Source: Patiriisocius marinus
GTDB lineage: Bacteria > Bacteroidota > Bacteroidia > Flavobacteriales > Flavobacteriaceae
Assembly: GCF_008974325.1 (NCBI RefSeq)
Contig: NZ_BKCG01000013.1
Span: 1-50,791 of the forward strand
Length of the DNA: 50,791 bases
Direction of reading: 5' to 3'
Below, in pieces: positions 9,151 to 19,438 of this stretch. Under the pieces are notes generated by a model. It worked only from the letters and a program-made list of their open reading frames with translations. It was not told the origin of the DNA and did no database searches. Positions within the stretch are counted from its first letter, which is position 1; every line of letters begins with the position of its first letter. Position numbers and translations under genes: made by a program.

Positions 9151-11799
9151 TTACTTTTCACCTTTTACTTTAGCATTTCTATGTAACATACGTTTCATTT
9201 CGTTCAATTTCATTAATGCCTCTACAGGTGTTAGAGTATCAATGTCTATTTCAGAAATCTCATCACGTAATTCTTCTAAAAGTGGATCATCGAGGTTAAA
9301 GAAACTTAACTGCATTTCTTCTTCCGAAATTTTCTTCATTTGATCACTTAACTCTTCTGATGAATGACTTTTCTCTAAGCGTTTTAAAATTTTATTTGCT
9401 CTATTAATAACAGCTTGTGGCATTCCTGCCATTTTTGCTACATGAATTCCAAATGAATGATGTGAACCACCCGGAACCAATTTCCGAAGAAATAAAACAT
9501 CGTCTTTTAATTCTTTCACAGAAACATTGTAATTTTTAATACGCTTAAATGTTTCGGTCATTTCATTAATTTCATGATAATGTGTTGCAAATAGCACTTT
9601 TGCGTGACTAGGATGTTCATGTAAGTACTCGCTAATTGCCCAAGCAATTGAAATACCATCATAGGTACTTGTACCTCTACCTATTTCATCAAGTAAAACC
9701 AAGCTACGCTCGCTTATGTTATTAAGTATACTTGCCGTCTCGTTCATTTCTACCATAAAAGTAGATTCGCCCATACTAATATTATCACTAGCTCCTACTC
9801 TTGTAAATATTTTATCTACCATTCCCATACGAACACTACGTGCAGGAACATAACTACCCATTTGAGCTAGCAATACAATTAAAGCTGTTTGTCTAAGTAT
9901 AGCACTCTTACCACTCATGTTAGGACCCGTAATCATAATAATTTGCTGATTTTCTCTATCTAGCATTACATCATTACTAATAAACGGAGCATCTGGAGGT
10001 AATTGTTTTTCTATAACTGGATGACGTCCTTCTTTAATTTCAAGATCAGTTGATTCATCAAATAATGGTCTCGTATAATTTGCATCCTTGGCTTGGGTTG
10101 TAAAAGAACAAAGACAATCCATTTCTGCGATTAATGATGCATTTTGTTGAACAGGACCTATATATTGCAACATCCATTGCACCAGTTTTGAGAATATCTC
10201 CTGTTCTAAAGCTGAGATTTTTTCTTCAGCTCCAAGTATTTTAGTTTCGTATTCTTTTAATTCTTCAGTTATATATCTTTCTGCATTAACAAGGGTTTGT
10301 TTTCTAATCCACTCCTCAGGTACTTTATCTTTATGCGTGTTCCTCACCTCTATGTAATAGCCAAATACATTATTACTTGCTATTTTTAATGAAGTAATAC
10401 CTGTTCGCTCCGTTTCGCGAGCTAGCATTTGATTAAGATATTCTTTACCTCCATTTGCAATTGACCTCAGCTCATCTAATTCTGGATGAAAACCTAAAGC
10501 TATAGCATTTCCTTTTAAAATATTTACAGGCGATTCTTCATTTAAAGTCTCTTTAATTTTATCCCTAAGCACTTCGCACTCCTGCAATTGCTCTCCTATA
10601 ATTTTCAAAGATTCATTAGTAGCAGTTTCAGCTAAAGTTTTAATGGGAACAATTGCTTCAAGCGAATTTTTAAGTTGAATAACCTCGCGCGGACTTATTT
10701 TACCTGTAGCAACTTTAGAAATTAATCTTTCTAAGTCTCCTATTCTTTTAATATTGGTTTTAACTTTATCTAAAACTTGAGTTTCTTCAATTAAATAACT
10801 CACAACTTCATGGCGTCGCTTAATAGTTTCCACATTTTTAAGTGGCAATGCCATCCATCGTTTTAACATGCGACCACCCATGGGTGAAATCGTTTTATCT
10901 ATAACATCTAATAATGTAACAGCATTTTGCTGATTACTATGATAAAGTTCTAAGTTTCGAATTGTGAAACGATCCATCCATACATACTCATCTTCAGCAA
11001 TGCGTGACACTTTAGTAATATGCTGCAGTTTATTATGCTGTGTTTCGCTTAAATAATGTAACGCAGCTCCACTTGCAATAACACCTTGCTCAAGATGATC
11101 AATCCCAAAACCTTTTAAACTGATGGTGTCAAATTGCTTATTTAACGTCTCATCTGCATAGTCTTTTTGAAATACCCAATCTTCTAAATGAAAAACATGA
11201 AAATTATCGCCAAATGTTTCTGAAAACAACTTTCTTTTTTGCTTACTAAAAAGCACTTCACTAGGATTAAAATTCTGTAATAGCTTGTCAATGTATTCTG
11301 CATTTCCTTCAGAAGTTAAAAATTCACCTGTTGAAATATCCAGGAATGACACCCCAATTTTATTTCCACTAGCGTTTTTAGTACCCTTTGAAGCACCAAA
11401 ATGAACGGCAGCTAAAAAGTTATTTGATTTAGACTGTAATATATCATCATTCAAAGCCACACCAGGGGTTACTAATTCAGTCACACCTCGCTTGACAATT
11501 GTTTTAGTCATTTTAGGATCTTCAAGCTGATCGCATATTGCTACACGACAACCCGCCATTACTAATTTAGGCAAGTATGTATTTAAAGAATGATGAGGGA
11601 AACCTGCTAGTTCCGTCTGTTCCCCTCCATTGTTTCTTGCCGTTAAAGTAATGTTTAGGATTCCCGAAGCCTTAACTGCATCCTCCCCAAATGTTTCATA
11701 AAAATCACCCACACGAAACAATAAAAGTGCATCGGGATATTTCACCTTTATGGTGTTGTATTGCTTCATTAAAGGAGTGACTTTCTTTGGCTTGCTCAT
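9151..11799 (-). CDS. mutS: DNA mismatch repair protein MutS
   Basis: 882 residues, full length for MutS. It binds base-pair mismatches and small loops and starts methyl-independent mismatch repair with MutL. The N-terminal mismatch-recognition motif [11 protein letters not shown] carries the Phe that stacks on the mismatch. The connector, lever and clamp regions follow, then the ABC-type ATPase with Walker [17 protein letters not shown] and Walker [17 protein letters not shown], then the helix-turn-helix dimer region and a C-terminal tail. The ATG start gives the expected N-terminus ([15 protein letters not shown]). It follows metF on the same strand after a 160-base gap that contains an inverted repeat, so it may have its own promoter or be read at a low level from the methionine operon. 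Nothing looks damaged. Confidence 0.97.
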   Translation of the reverse strand: MSKPKKVTPLMKQYNTIKVKYPDALLLFRVGDFYETFGEDAVKASGILNITLTARNNGGEQTELAGFPHHSLNTYLPKLVMAGCRVAICDQLEDPKMTKTIVKRGVTELVTPGVALNDDILQSKSNNFLAAVHFGASKGTKNASGNKIGVSFLDISTGEFLTSEGNAEYIDKLLQNFNPSEVLFSKQKRKLFSETFGDNFHVFHLEDWVFQKDYADETLNKQFDTISLKGFGIDHLEQGVIASGAALHYLSETQHNKLQHITKVSRIAEDEYVWMDRFTIRNLELYHSNQQNAVTLLDVIDKTISPMGGRMLKRWMALPLKNVETIKRRHEVVSYLIEETQVLDKVKTNIKRIGDLERLISKVATGKISPREVIQLKNSLEAIVPIKTLAETATNESLKIIGEQLQECEVLRDKIKETLNEESPVNILKGNAIALGFHPELDELRSIANGGKEYLNQMLARETERTGITSLKIASNNVFGYYIEVRNTHKDKVPEEWIRKQTLVNAERYITEELKEYETKILGAEEKISALEQEIFSKLVQWMLQYIGPVQQNASLIAEMDCLCSFTTQAKDANYTRPLFDESTDLEIKEGRHPVIEKQLPPDAPFISNDVMLDRENQQIIMITGPNMSGKSAILRQTALIVLLAQMGSYVPARSVRMGMVDKIFTRVGASDNISMGESTFMVEMNETASILNNISERSLVLLDEIGRGTSTYDGISIAWAISEYLHEHPSHAKVLFATHYHEINEMTETFKRIKNYNVSVKELKDDVLFLRKLVPGGSHHSFGIHVAKMAGMPQAVINRANKILKRLEKSHSSEELSDQMKKISEEEMQLSFFNLDDPLLEELRDEISEIDIDTLTPVEALMKLNEMKRMLHRNAKVKGEK

Positions 11800-11823
11800 A
11801 TTTTTGTTCCGCTAAATTACAAC

Positions 11824-11863
11824 GGTTTAACTATTATTAATGAGCTATAAAAATAGTTAAACC
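11824..11863. repeat. Perfect 12-bp inverted repeat upstream of mutS
   Basis: GGTTTAACTATT (11824-11835) and AATAGTTAAACC (11852-11863) are exact reverse complements separated by 16 bases, 25 bases before the mutS start. No T-run follows on either strand, so it is a poor intrinsic terminator. It may be a dimeric operator for mutS, or a weak stem at the end of the metF transcript. Confidence 0.5.
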
Positions 11864-11959
11864 CTTAAAATTTCCGAAGCCATACTACAAAGGAGTTATA
11901 CACTATATCTTGCTGAAATTGCAGATTTATTAACAATAAGGATTTCTAAGTACAACACA

Positions 11960-12916
11960 TTAAAATAGAGACGATGCAATAGCTCGTATATTATCACTTT
12001 TACCCATCGAGTAATAGTGCAGCACAGGCACACCTGCAGCGATAAGCTCCTTGCTTTGTTGTATACACCAAGCAACACCTAACTCCCTAACAGCCTTATT
12101 GTCTTTGCATTTTACAACATCGGCAATTAACTCGTCTGGTAATTCTAAACTAAAACGGTGTGGTATTAAATTGAGTTGTTTCTTTGTTGCAAGTGGTTTT
12201 AAACCAGGAATTATTGGAACCGTTATTCCCGCAGCTCTGCATTTATCTACAAATGAAAAATACTTGGCATTGTTAAAAAACATCTGTGTAACAATATATG
12301 TTGCTCCTTTATCAATTTTCTTTTTTAAAAAATGAATATCACTATCAAGGCTTGGAGCTTCCAGATGTTTGTCTGGATAGCCTGCAACGCCTATACAGAA
12401 ATCTGTTTGAGCCTGATTTTCAATTTCTGCATCTAAGTATTTCCCCATATTTAATTCTGAAATTTGCTGCACCAAATCTCCGGCATAGGAATGTCCATCT
12501 CTTTCTGGGGTAAAATAGGTTTCACTTTTAACCGCATCTCCTCTCAAAGCCATTACATTATCAATACCTAAAAACCCAAGGTCTATTAAAAAATTTTCAG
12601 TGTCTTCTTTTGAAAAGCCTCCACATAAAATATGTGGTATTGCATCTACTTGGTATTTATTTTGTATTGCAGCACAAATACCAACCGTTCCTGGGCGTTT
12701 TCGTACTATCTTTTTTTGCAGCAGCCCATTCTCTAATTCCTTATAAACATACTCTTCTCTGTGGTATGTAACATCAACAAACGGTGGTTTAAATTCCATC
12801 AATGGATCCATTTGATCAAATATTTGCGTAATATTTTGCCCCTTTAATGGCGGTAATATTTCAAATGAAAATTGCGTCTTTCCGTTTGCGTTATTAATAT
12901 GTTCTATAACTTTCAT
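11960..12916 (-). CDS. metF: 5,10-Methylenetetrahydrofolate reductase
   Basis: 318 residues, usual bacterial MetF length. It uses FAD and NAD(P)H to reduce 5,10-methylene-THF to 5-methyl-THF, the methyl donor used by MetH. The sequence shows the family N-terminus (FSFEILPP, with the catalytic Glu), the region FVDVTYH, the folate/FAD-barrel motif NVMALRGD, and the later stretches GVAGYPDKHLEAP, DKGATYIVTQMFF and GITVPIIPGLKP. It is the last gene of the SAM-riboswitch-led methionine operon, 31 to 32 bases after the metH C-part, so its product supplies the co-substrate of the gene just before it. Confidence 0.96.
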   Translation of the reverse strand: MKVIEHINNANGKTQFSFEILPPLKGQNITQIFDQMDPLMEFKPPFVDVTYHREEYVYKELENGLLQKKIVRKRPGTVGICAAIQNKYQVDAIPHILCGGFSKEDTENFLIDLGFLGIDNVMALRGDAVKSETYFTPERDGHSYAGDLVQQISELNMGKYLDAEIENQAQTDFCIGVAGYPDKHLEAPSLDSDIHFLKKKIDKGATYIVTQMFFNNAKYFSFVDKCRAAGITVPIIPGLKPLATKKQLNLIPHRFSLELPDELIADVVKCKDNKAVRELGVAWCIQQSKELIAAGVPVLHYYSMGKSDNIRAIASSLF

Positions 12917-12947
12917 TATTAATAGTATTTAAAAGAATTGTTTATTG

Positions 12948-15698
12948 TTAGTCTGCAATATTAGGAGCTAACCATTTTAAGGCTTTTTCTTCTGAAATAT
13001 TCTTGCGTGAAGCAAAGTTCTTTACTTGATCCATTTTAATTTTCCCAAGACCAAAATACCGTGCTTCAGGATTTCCGAAATAATAACCCGAAACTGAAGC
13101 AGCTGGCCACATCGCTAGTCCGCTTGTCAATTCCACTCCAATGTTATCTTTTACGTTTAATAATTCCCAAATAGTTTCTTTCTCTAAATGATCTGGACAT
13201 GCTGGATAACCTGGTGCTGGGCGAATCCCCTTATAATGTTCCTTAATAAGGTCTACATTACTTAATTTTTCATCTGCGCTGTATCCCCAATGTTTCGTTC
13301 TAATTTGTTTATGCAGGTATTCTGCGAAAGCCTCGGCCAACCTATCTGCTAGTGCCTTAACCATAATACTATTATAGTCATCATTTTGATTCTCGTATTT
13401 TTCTGCTAATTCTTTAGTACCAAAACCAGTGCTCACACAAAAACATCCCATATAATCTTTAAGTCCAGTTTCTTTAGGAGCTACAAAATCTGCCAAAGCA
13501 ATATTAGGACGACCTATGGCTTTTTTAGATTGTTGACGCAGCGTTCGAAATATAGTTTTCCCTTTAGATTTATTAGCTACAATTGATGAAGATCTATTGG
13601 TTATTTCAATATCATCGTCATTAATTGTATTTGCTTCAAAAAGTCCAAAAACAGCTTTTGCCTGTAATAATTTTTCTGAAATTATCTTTTCTAATAATAC
13701 ATCAGCATCTTCGAACAACCCCTTTGCTTGTTGTCCAACAATTTTATCATGTAATATTTGAGGATATTTACCGTGAAGTTCCCAACTTCTAAAAAAAGGG
13801 GACCAATCAATGTATTCTCGTAATATTGCAATATCAAAATTATCTATAATTTGCACTCCTAATGTATTGGGTTTTATTATTTGAGAAGTACTCCAATCTA
13901 TTTCAAGTTTATTCTTTCTTGCTGCTTCAATAGTCTCATACTCCTTAACCCGTTGACGTCCTACAAACTGGTCTCTAAAAATTGCATATTCATTTTTTAA
14001 ATTACTTTTATAAGAGACTTTCTTATCTTTTTGCAGCAATTCCCCTGCGATAGTTACAGCTCTAGACGCATCGTTTACATGCACAACAGCGTGAGAGTAT
14101 TGTGGGTCAATTTTAACAGCTGTATGTGCCTTGCTTGTAGTTGCTCCACCAATCATCAATGGAACCTGAAAGTTTTGACGCTCCATTTCTTTTGCAAGAA
14201 AAACCATTTCGTCTAATGAAGGTGTTATTAAACCACTTAAACCAATAATGTCGACTTGATGTTTTTTAGCTTCTTCAATAATTTTTCCTGGAGGAACCAT
14301 CACTCCAAGATCAATTATTTCATAATTATTACACGCTAAAACTACAGACACAATATTCTTTCCAATATCATGAACATCTCCTTTTACAGTAGCCATTAAT
14401 ATCTTCGATACTACTGTATCTGCAATTAAAACTTCCTTTTCTTTATTTTTTTCCCTCTTTTCTTTTTTCTCTCTTTCAATAAATGGTTCTAAATATGCTA
14501 CAGCTTTTTTCATCACTCGGGCACTTTTGACTACTTGAGGTAAAAACATTTTACCATTTCCGAAGAGATCTCCCACTATATTCATTCCTGTCATTAAATT
14601 TCCTTCAATAACATTAATTGTTTCATTGTTATGCAACCGTGCCTCCTCGACATCTTCAATAATATATTGATCAATACCTTTCACTAAAGCTTTAGTAATT
14701 CTGTCTTGAAGTGGCTCTTGACGCCAACTTAAATCTATTGTACTTTCTTTAGTAGTACTAATTACAGTATCGGCGAAATCTAAGAGTCGTTCTGTTGCAT
14801 CGTTTTTTCTATCTAAAATAACATCCTCAACATGTTGTAACAAATCTTTTGGAATGTCATCATACACACCTAACAATGCAGGATTAACTATCCCTATATT
14901 CATCCCAGCATTTATGGCGTGATATAAAAACACTGAGTGCATTGCTTCTCGAACAGTATTATTTCCACGGAAACTAAAACTTACATTACTTACACCTCCA
15001 CTCACACTGCAATAAGGCAAATGCTGCTTCACCCATCGCGTTGCTTCAATAAAATCTATTGCATTTCTTCGATGTTCATCCATTCCAGTTGCCACAGGAA
15101 AAATATTTAAATCGAAAATTATATCCTCTGCTGGAAAGTTAACTTGCTCAGTTAATATAACATAAGAGCGTTGAGCAATCTCACAACGACGACTATAATT
15201 ATCTGCCTGACCCACCTCATCAAAAGCCATAATTATTACCGCAGCACCATATCTTTTAATCAATGTAGCTTGCTGAATGAAAATAGCCTCGCCCTCTTTT
15301 AAACTAATAGAGTTTACAATGCATTTACCCTGCACAACTTGTAACCCAGCTTCGATGATTTCCCATTTAGAACTATCAATCATTATTGGTACACGCGCAA
15401 TATCTGGCTCTGCAATTACTAGATTCAAATAAGTAACCATCGCTTCTTTTCCATCAATTAAACCATCGTCCATATTGATGTCAATAATTTGAGCACCACC
15501 CTCAACTTGATGTCTTGCTACTGACAATGCTTCTTCAAACTTTCGTTCCTTAATTAATCGTAAAAACTTTTTAGAACCAGCAACATTTGTTCGTTCCCCT
15601 ACATTAATAAAATTAGATTCTGGTGTAACAACAAGCGGTTCTAAACCTGATAGCTTTAGAACACGGTTTTTAGTTATAGTTCTTTTTAAGTCAATCAT
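12948..15698 (-). CDS. metH: Cobalamin-dependent methionine synthase, folate/B12/reactivation subunit (MetH C-part)
   Basis: 916 residues from the ATG at 15698; a longer reading from a TTG at 15710 would overlap the preceding gene, so the ATG is preferred. It carries the pterin-binding barrel ([27 protein letters not shown]), the cap and cobalamin-binding domain with the axial-His motif in [15 protein letters not shown], and the C-terminal AdoMet-binding reactivation domain ([15 protein letters not shown]). The homocysteine-binding domain that starts a classical MetH is missing here and is encoded by the gene four bases upstream. Together they transfer the methyl group of 5-methyl-THF to homocysteine through methylcobalamin. 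Split MetH is known in Bacteroidota. It sits between the N-part and metF in the methionine operon. Confidence 0.95.
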   Translation of the reverse strand: MIDLKRTITKNRVLKLSGLEPLVVTPESNFINVGERTNVAGSKKFLRLIKERKFEEALSVARHQVEGGAQIIDINMDDGLIDGKEAMVTYLNLVIAEPDIARVPIMIDSSKWEIIEAGLQVVQGKCIVNSISLKEGEAIFIQQATLIKRYGAAVIIMAFDEVGQADNYSRRCEIAQRSYVILTEQVNFPAEDIIFDLNIFPVATGMDEHRRNAIDFIEATRWVKQHLPYCSVSGGVSNVSFSFRGNNTVREAMHSVFLYHAINAGMNIGIVNPALLGVYDDIPKDLLQHVEDVILDRKNDATERLLDFADTVISTTKESTIDLSWRQEPLQDRITKALVKGIDQYIIEDVEEARLHNNETINVIEGNLMTGMNIVGDLFGNGKMFLPQVVKSARVMKKAVAYLEPFIEREKKEKREKNKEKEVLIADTVVSKILMATVKGDVHDIGKNIVSVVLACNNYEIIDLGVMVPPGKIIEEAKKHQVDIIGLSGLITPSLDEMVFLAKEMERQNFQVPLMIGGATTSKAHTAVKIDPQYSHAVVHVNDASRAVTIAGELLQKDKKVSYKSNLKNEYAIFRDQFVGRQRVKEYETIEAARKNKLEIDWSTSQIIKPNTLGVQIIDNFDIAILREYIDWSPFFRSWELHGKYPQILHDKIVGQQAKGLFEDADVLLEKIISEKLLQAKAVFGLFEANTINDDDIEITNRSSSIVANKSKGKTIFRTLRQQSKKAIGRPNIALADFVAPKETGLKDYMGCFCVSTGFGTKELAEKYENQNDDYNSIMVKALADRLAEAFAEYLHKQIRTKHWGYSADEKLSNVDLIKEHYKGIRPAPGYPACPDHLEKETIWELLNVKDNIGVELTSGLAMWPAASVSGYYFGNPEARYFGLGKIKMDQVKNFASRKNISEEKALKWLAPNIAD

Positions 15699-15702
15699 AT
15701 TT

Positions 15703-16725
15703 TTAAACAAGTAATGTAGATAGATTTAATAATCTTGGTGTATAATTTTTAGCAACATCAGCAATAGCCTTAATGTGTTCCGGTGTTGTACCGCAGCATC
15801 CACCAATAATATTTATAAGTTTTTTATCTAAATATTCACGAATCTGTTCAGCCATTTGCTCTGGTGATTCATCATATTCTCCAAAAGCATTTGGCAACCC
15901 CGCATTAGGGTGTGCTGAAATAGCAGCATCAGTTTTCTGCGAAATAACTTCTAAATGAGGGGTAAGCTGCTTGGCTCCCAAAGCACAATTAAACCCAACA
16001 CTTAATACAGGAATATGTGAAATTGATATTAAAAAAGCTTCAGCAGTTTGCCCTGATAATGTTCTTCCCGAAGCATCAGTTATTGTCCCACTAACCATTA
16101 TAGGAATATCGATATTTCGTGCTTCTTTCACTTCTTCAATGGCAAATAAGGCAGCTTTAGCATTCAGCGTATCGAAAATAGTTTCCACCAACAACAAATC
16201 GACTCCTCCATCTATTAAAGCTTCAGCTTGCTTTTTATACGCAAGTCGTAATTGATCAAAACTAACAGCTCTAAATCCCGGGTCATTAACATCAGGAGAC
16301 ATACTCGCAGTTTTATTTGTTGGTCCCATTGCACCAGCTACAAACCTTGGCTTGAGAGGTTCATTTTCTGTAAAACTATCGGCTACTTTTCTTGCAATAT
16401 TTGCACTTTCAAAATTCAATTCATAAACGTAATCCTCTAATTCATAATCTGCCATCGCAATAGATGTACTCGAAAAAGTATTAGTTTCAACAATATCTGC
16501 ACCTGCCTCAAAATACGTTGCGTGCACATCTGCAATTACTTTAGGCTGCGTAATACTTAGCAAATCATTATTTCCTTTTAATGGTTTATGAAAATTTTTG
16601 AAACGTTTACTTCTGAAATCTTCTTCACTGAAATTATAGCGCTGCAACATTGTGCCCATAGCCCCATCTAGGATAAGAATTCTATCCTGAAGAGCTTTTT
16701 TTATAGTAGCTGTTTTATTATCCAT
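15703..16725 (-). CDS. metH: Methionine synthase homocysteine-binding subunit (MetH N-part)
   Basis: 340 residues, matching the first domain of MetH alone. It binds homocysteine through zinc and accepts the methyl group from methylcobalamin on the partner protein. The start [15 protein letters not shown] is typical, and the three zinc-ligand cysteines are present in GFNCALG and [11 protein letters not shown]. The stop lies four bases before the ATG of the C-part on the same strand, in another frame, so the two should be translationally coupled and form one enzyme. No sign of a recent frameshift: the protein ends with a short tail after a complete domain, and the next gene begins with its own N-terminus. 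Confidence 0.94.
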   Translation of the reverse strand: MDNKTATIKKALQDRILILDGAMGTMLQRYNFSEEDFRSKRFKNFHKPLKGNNDLLSITQPKVIADVHATYFEAGADIVETNTFSSTSIAMADYELEDYVYELNFESANIARKVADSFTENEPLKPRFVAGAMGPTNKTASMSPDVNDPGFRAVSFDQLRLAYKKQAEALIDGGVDLLLVETIFDTLNAKAALFAIEEVKEARNIDIPIMVSGTITDASGRTLSGQTAEAFLISISHIPVLSVGFNCALGAKQLTPHLEVISQKTDAAISAHPNAGLPNAFGEYDESPEQMAEQIREYLDKKLINIIGGCCGTTPEHIKAIADVAKNYTPRLLNLSTLLV

Positions 16726-16771
16726 TTTTACTTGCTCATTTACACCATGGAGTTAACCATTAAATTATTCC

Positions 16772-17917
16772 TTATCGTATCTGTTCACTTAACCGAAGTA
16801 TATCTCCAAATACTCCTCTCGCTGTAACTTCTGCTCCTGCTCCAGCACCTTGAATTACAATAGGATTATCACCATAATTTTCTGTATAGATTTCAAAAAT
16901 TGTATCACTTCCTTTTAACTGGCCAATCACTGAATTTCTAGCCACTTGTACCAACCGAACTGCTAATTTGGCACCATCGTTTTTTGTGAGATCACCAGAT
17001 AATTCTGCTACATATCGTAAAACATTTTTAGAATTACAATTCTTCTTCTTTATAGCAAATGGAATATTTAGAGTTTCTAAAGAGTTTAAAAAATTCTCTT
17101 TAGTACCTTTTCTTAATTCCTTTGGTATTAAATTTTCAACCTTAACATCCTCAAGTTCATTGTGTAAATCTAATTCCCGTGCTAAAATCAATAGTTTTCT
17201 TGCTACATCATTCCCACAAAGATCTTCACGAGGATCTGGTTCAGTAAAACCTTTGTTAATTGCTTGTACTAATACTTCTTTAAAAGTTTTATTTCCTTCA
17301 GAAAACTCATTAAAAATGTAGCTTAATGAACCTGAGAAAACCCCTCTAATTTTAGTGATATTTTCACCGCTAGCATGCAATAATGAGATAGTATCTATTA
17401 AAGGTAATCCTGCACCAACATTAGTCTCGTACAAATATTTCTTATTCTTAACTTGTAATGTCGCTCTCAAATTTCGGTAGAAATCTAACGATTGAGTATT
17501 GCCTTTTTTATTAGAAGAAACTAAATGAAACCCTGAGTTTACAAAATTTTCATATTCAAAAACAATTGCTTCATCCGCAGTATTATCTACCGCTATAACG
17601 TTGTCTAAATCATACGATTTAACAAAATCTAACACTGTTTTTACAGAGTGTTTAATTCCACTTGTTTCTTTTTCATTTAACCAATTCGCTGTAATACCTT
17701 CTGGTGCTAAAAGCACTTTTGTAGAATTCGCGACAGCGATTATTTTTAAATTAAGATCCTTTCGCTCTAATAATGATTTTTGCTTTGATAATATTTGTTC
17801 AATCAACGCGCCACCAACTAATCCATGACCAAAAATGACTAAATTAACATCTGTTTTTTTCAAGGATTCCAAGTTTATTTTCTCCTGTTTTGACTCTATT
17901 ATAGCACTCATAAACAT
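16772..17917 (-). CDS. hom: Homoserine dehydrogenase (monofunctional)
   Basis: 381 residues. It reduces aspartate semialdehyde to homoserine, the carbon skeleton for methionine and threonine. The Rossmann glycine motif is in VIFGHGLVGGALIEQ, followed by the family signatures NVGAGLPLIDT, GVFSGSLSYIFNEF and FTEPDPREDLCGNDVARKL. The sequence resembles the dehydrogenase half of bifunctional ThrA but has no aspartate kinase half and no ACT domain, so it is not expected to be inhibited by threonine through such a domain. Its place after metX in a SAM-controlled operon suggests it feeds methionine synthesis in particular. ATGs at 17917 and 17911 are both possible starts. Confidence 0.92.
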   Translation of the reverse strand: MFMSAIIESKQEKINLESLKKTDVNLVIFGHGLVGGALIEQILSKQKSLLERKDLNLKIIAVANSTKVLLAPEGITANWLNEKETSGIKHSVKTVLDFVKSYDLDNVIAVDNTADEAIVFEYENFVNSGFHLVSSNKKGNTQSLDFYRNLRATLQVKNKKYLYETNVGAGLPLIDTISLLHASGENITKIRGVFSGSLSYIFNEFSEGNKTFKEVLVQAINKGFTEPDPREDLCGNDVARKLLILARELDLHNELEDVKVENLIPKELRKGTKENFLNSLETLNIPFAIKKKNCNSKNVLRYVAELSGDLTKNDGAKLAVRLVQVARNSVIGQLKGSDTIFEIYTENYGDNPIVIQGAGAGAEVTARGVFGDILRLSEQIR

Positions 17918-17939
17918 CTTTTTATTTTGTAATATTATT

Positions 17940-18926
17940 TTATTTTGAAACCTCTTTTTCAGTTTTAAAAATTGGTTTCAGAATTTTTGACAACTGATCA
18001 TATTCAATTAAAAAAGCATCATGACCATGAATAGAATTAATTTCACTTATAGTTACATTGTCTTTTAATAATTTCAAGTATGTATAGGTTTTCCAATTTT
18101 CTTGCGGCTTAAAAAATAAATCTGAATTAATTGTAATAATGTGAATGCTTGAAGAAATCGTTGTGGCTACTTCTAAAAATTCACCTCTTCCTCTGGTAAT
18201 ATCTACCGTTTTTAACAAGTGATTCATTAACTTATATGCTGAAAGCTGAAACCTACTTGTCAATTCGTTTCCGTGATAGTTAAGCCAACTTTCAACATTA
18301 TAAAGCCCTTTCTCCTTTTCAGTTCTTTTAAATTTTTCGGTTAATGATTCTGGTGTTCTGTACAAAGTCATTGCATGTATTCTAGCATCGAACAATGGAT
18401 TTGCTGAATTATTCAAAATACTATCTTGAATATGACAATTTGCCAACACCCAATCCGTTGACTTCCAGTCTGAAGCTATTGGGATTAAATGCTCTATTAC
18501 AACTTGATTTATCGCTACCATTTCCCAAGCAATACCTCCTCCCGTTGAACCTCCAATGATTGCAAAAACCTTATTGATGCGCAATTGCTGTAATCCTAAT
18601 AAAAATAATTGAGCGACATCTCTAGCTGTAAAATTTTTATAATCTTCAATAATATTTTCGGCCTTAGTATCAAAACCGTTTCCCGGAACATTAAAAGCTA
18701 AAACCGTATAAGTTTCTGTACTAATACATTTTTCTTTTCCAATAATTTTATTCCACCATCCCGAAACCCCTAGCACATTAGAATTAGCTGTTAATGCATG
18801 ATTTACAAGTACAATAGGCGCATCGCCTAACGTTCTCCCAAAAATCTGATACGATAAATTAGTAGTTATCTCTCTTCCACTTTCAGTGAAATATGTTGGT
18901 ATTGATATATATTTTAGCTTGTCCAT
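17940..18926 (-). CDS. metX: Homoserine O-acetyltransferase-like alpha/beta hydrolase (MetX)
   Basis: 328 residues, somewhat shorter than the usual 350-380 of MetX. It should acylate the homoserine hydroxyl with acetyl-CoA to give O-acetylhomoserine. The oxyanion/N-terminal motif VLVNHALTANSNVLG, the nucleophile elbow GGSTGGGIAWEM (Ser catalytic), the Asp region INSDLFF and the C-terminal IHGHDAFLIE (His) give a complete Ser-Asp-His set. The shorter length seems to come from the lid region between elbow and Asp. It lies 8 bases after the osmC-like gene and 22 before hom, so homoserine formation and activation are encoded side by side. Acetyl rather than succinyl use is inferred from the family and from the MetY-type enzyme in the operon. 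Confidence 0.88.
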   Translation of the reverse strand: MDKLKYISIPTYFTESGREITTNLSYQIFGRTLGDAPIVLVNHALTANSNVLGVSGWWNKIIGKEKCISTETYTVLAFNVPGNGFDTKAENIIEDYKNFTARDVAQLFLLGLQQLRINKVFAIIGGSTGGGIAWEMVAINQVVIEHLIPIASDWKSTDWVLANCHIQDSILNNSANPLFDARIHAMTLYRTPESLTEKFKRTEKEKGLYNVESWLNYHGNELTSRFQLSAYKLMNHLLKTVDITRGRGEFLEVATTISSSIHIITINSDLFFKPQENWKTYTYLKLLKDNVTISEINSIHGHDAFLIEYDQLSKILKPIFKTEKEVSK

Positions 18927-18934
18927 TATTTAAA

Positions 18935-19387
18935 TTACTGGAAGCTATATTCTTTTTGAAGTGAAATTTTTAACGGTGTTTTATTTTGAATGGTGTCACT
19001 TACAGGACAACGATCCTCAACAATTTGCAACCATTTTGTTAGTGTTTTGACACTTGCATCAGTTTCTGGAATGAGATTAAGACTAATAGACTTAAATCCC
19101 GCTCTTTCCTCTTGCGAGACTCCTAAAAATCGCTGAGGATTTAATTCGCCTGAAACTTCGATTTTCAATTTCTTAATGGTAAAGCCTAATTCTTTTGCCA
19201 CTATGTGACCAATTACATTTGTGCAACCGGCAAGACCAGCAAGAATATATTCTACTGGGTTTGGACCCTCATCAGTACCGCCTAATCCTTCGGGTTCATC
19301 GACTATTAAACTAAACTGTCTTGTGTTTCCTATAAAGTGAGTTGCAGAAGTATTTTCTCCCGCAACTGTAAATAATAAATCGCTCAT
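18935..19387 (-). CDS. OsmC-family protein
   Basis: 150 residues, one OsmC/Ohr-type domain. Members reduce organic hydroperoxides with a pair of cysteines; both conserved positions are present here, Cys55 in AGCTNVIGHIV and Cys127 in EDRCPVSDTI. The ATG start and length fit the family. It lies 51 bases after metY and only 8 before metX, inside the SAM-riboswitch operon, so it is transcribed as a methionine gene rather than as a peroxide-stress gene. I infer, without direct evidence, a role with reactive sulfur (sulfide or persulfide) around the sulfhydrylation step, or protection of thiol and B12 enzymes in the pathway. Substrate unknown. Confidence 0.9.
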   Translation of the reverse strand: MSDLLFTVAGENTSATHFIGNTRQFSLIVDEPEGLGGTDEGPNPVEYILAGLAGCTNVIGHIVAKELGFTIKKLKIEVSGELNPQRFLGVSQEERAGFKSISLNLIPETDASVKTLTKWLQIVEDRCPVSDTIQNKTPLKISLQKEYSFQ

Positions 19388-19438
19388 AATGTTTTTATTA
19401 AAATGAAATTATATAGTAGTTTTCTAATAAAAGCCATA

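Noticed and set aside
15703-16725. Split metH as a frameshift artefact
   Set aside because: Both parts have complete domain ends and their own start and stop; the split form is known in this phylum.
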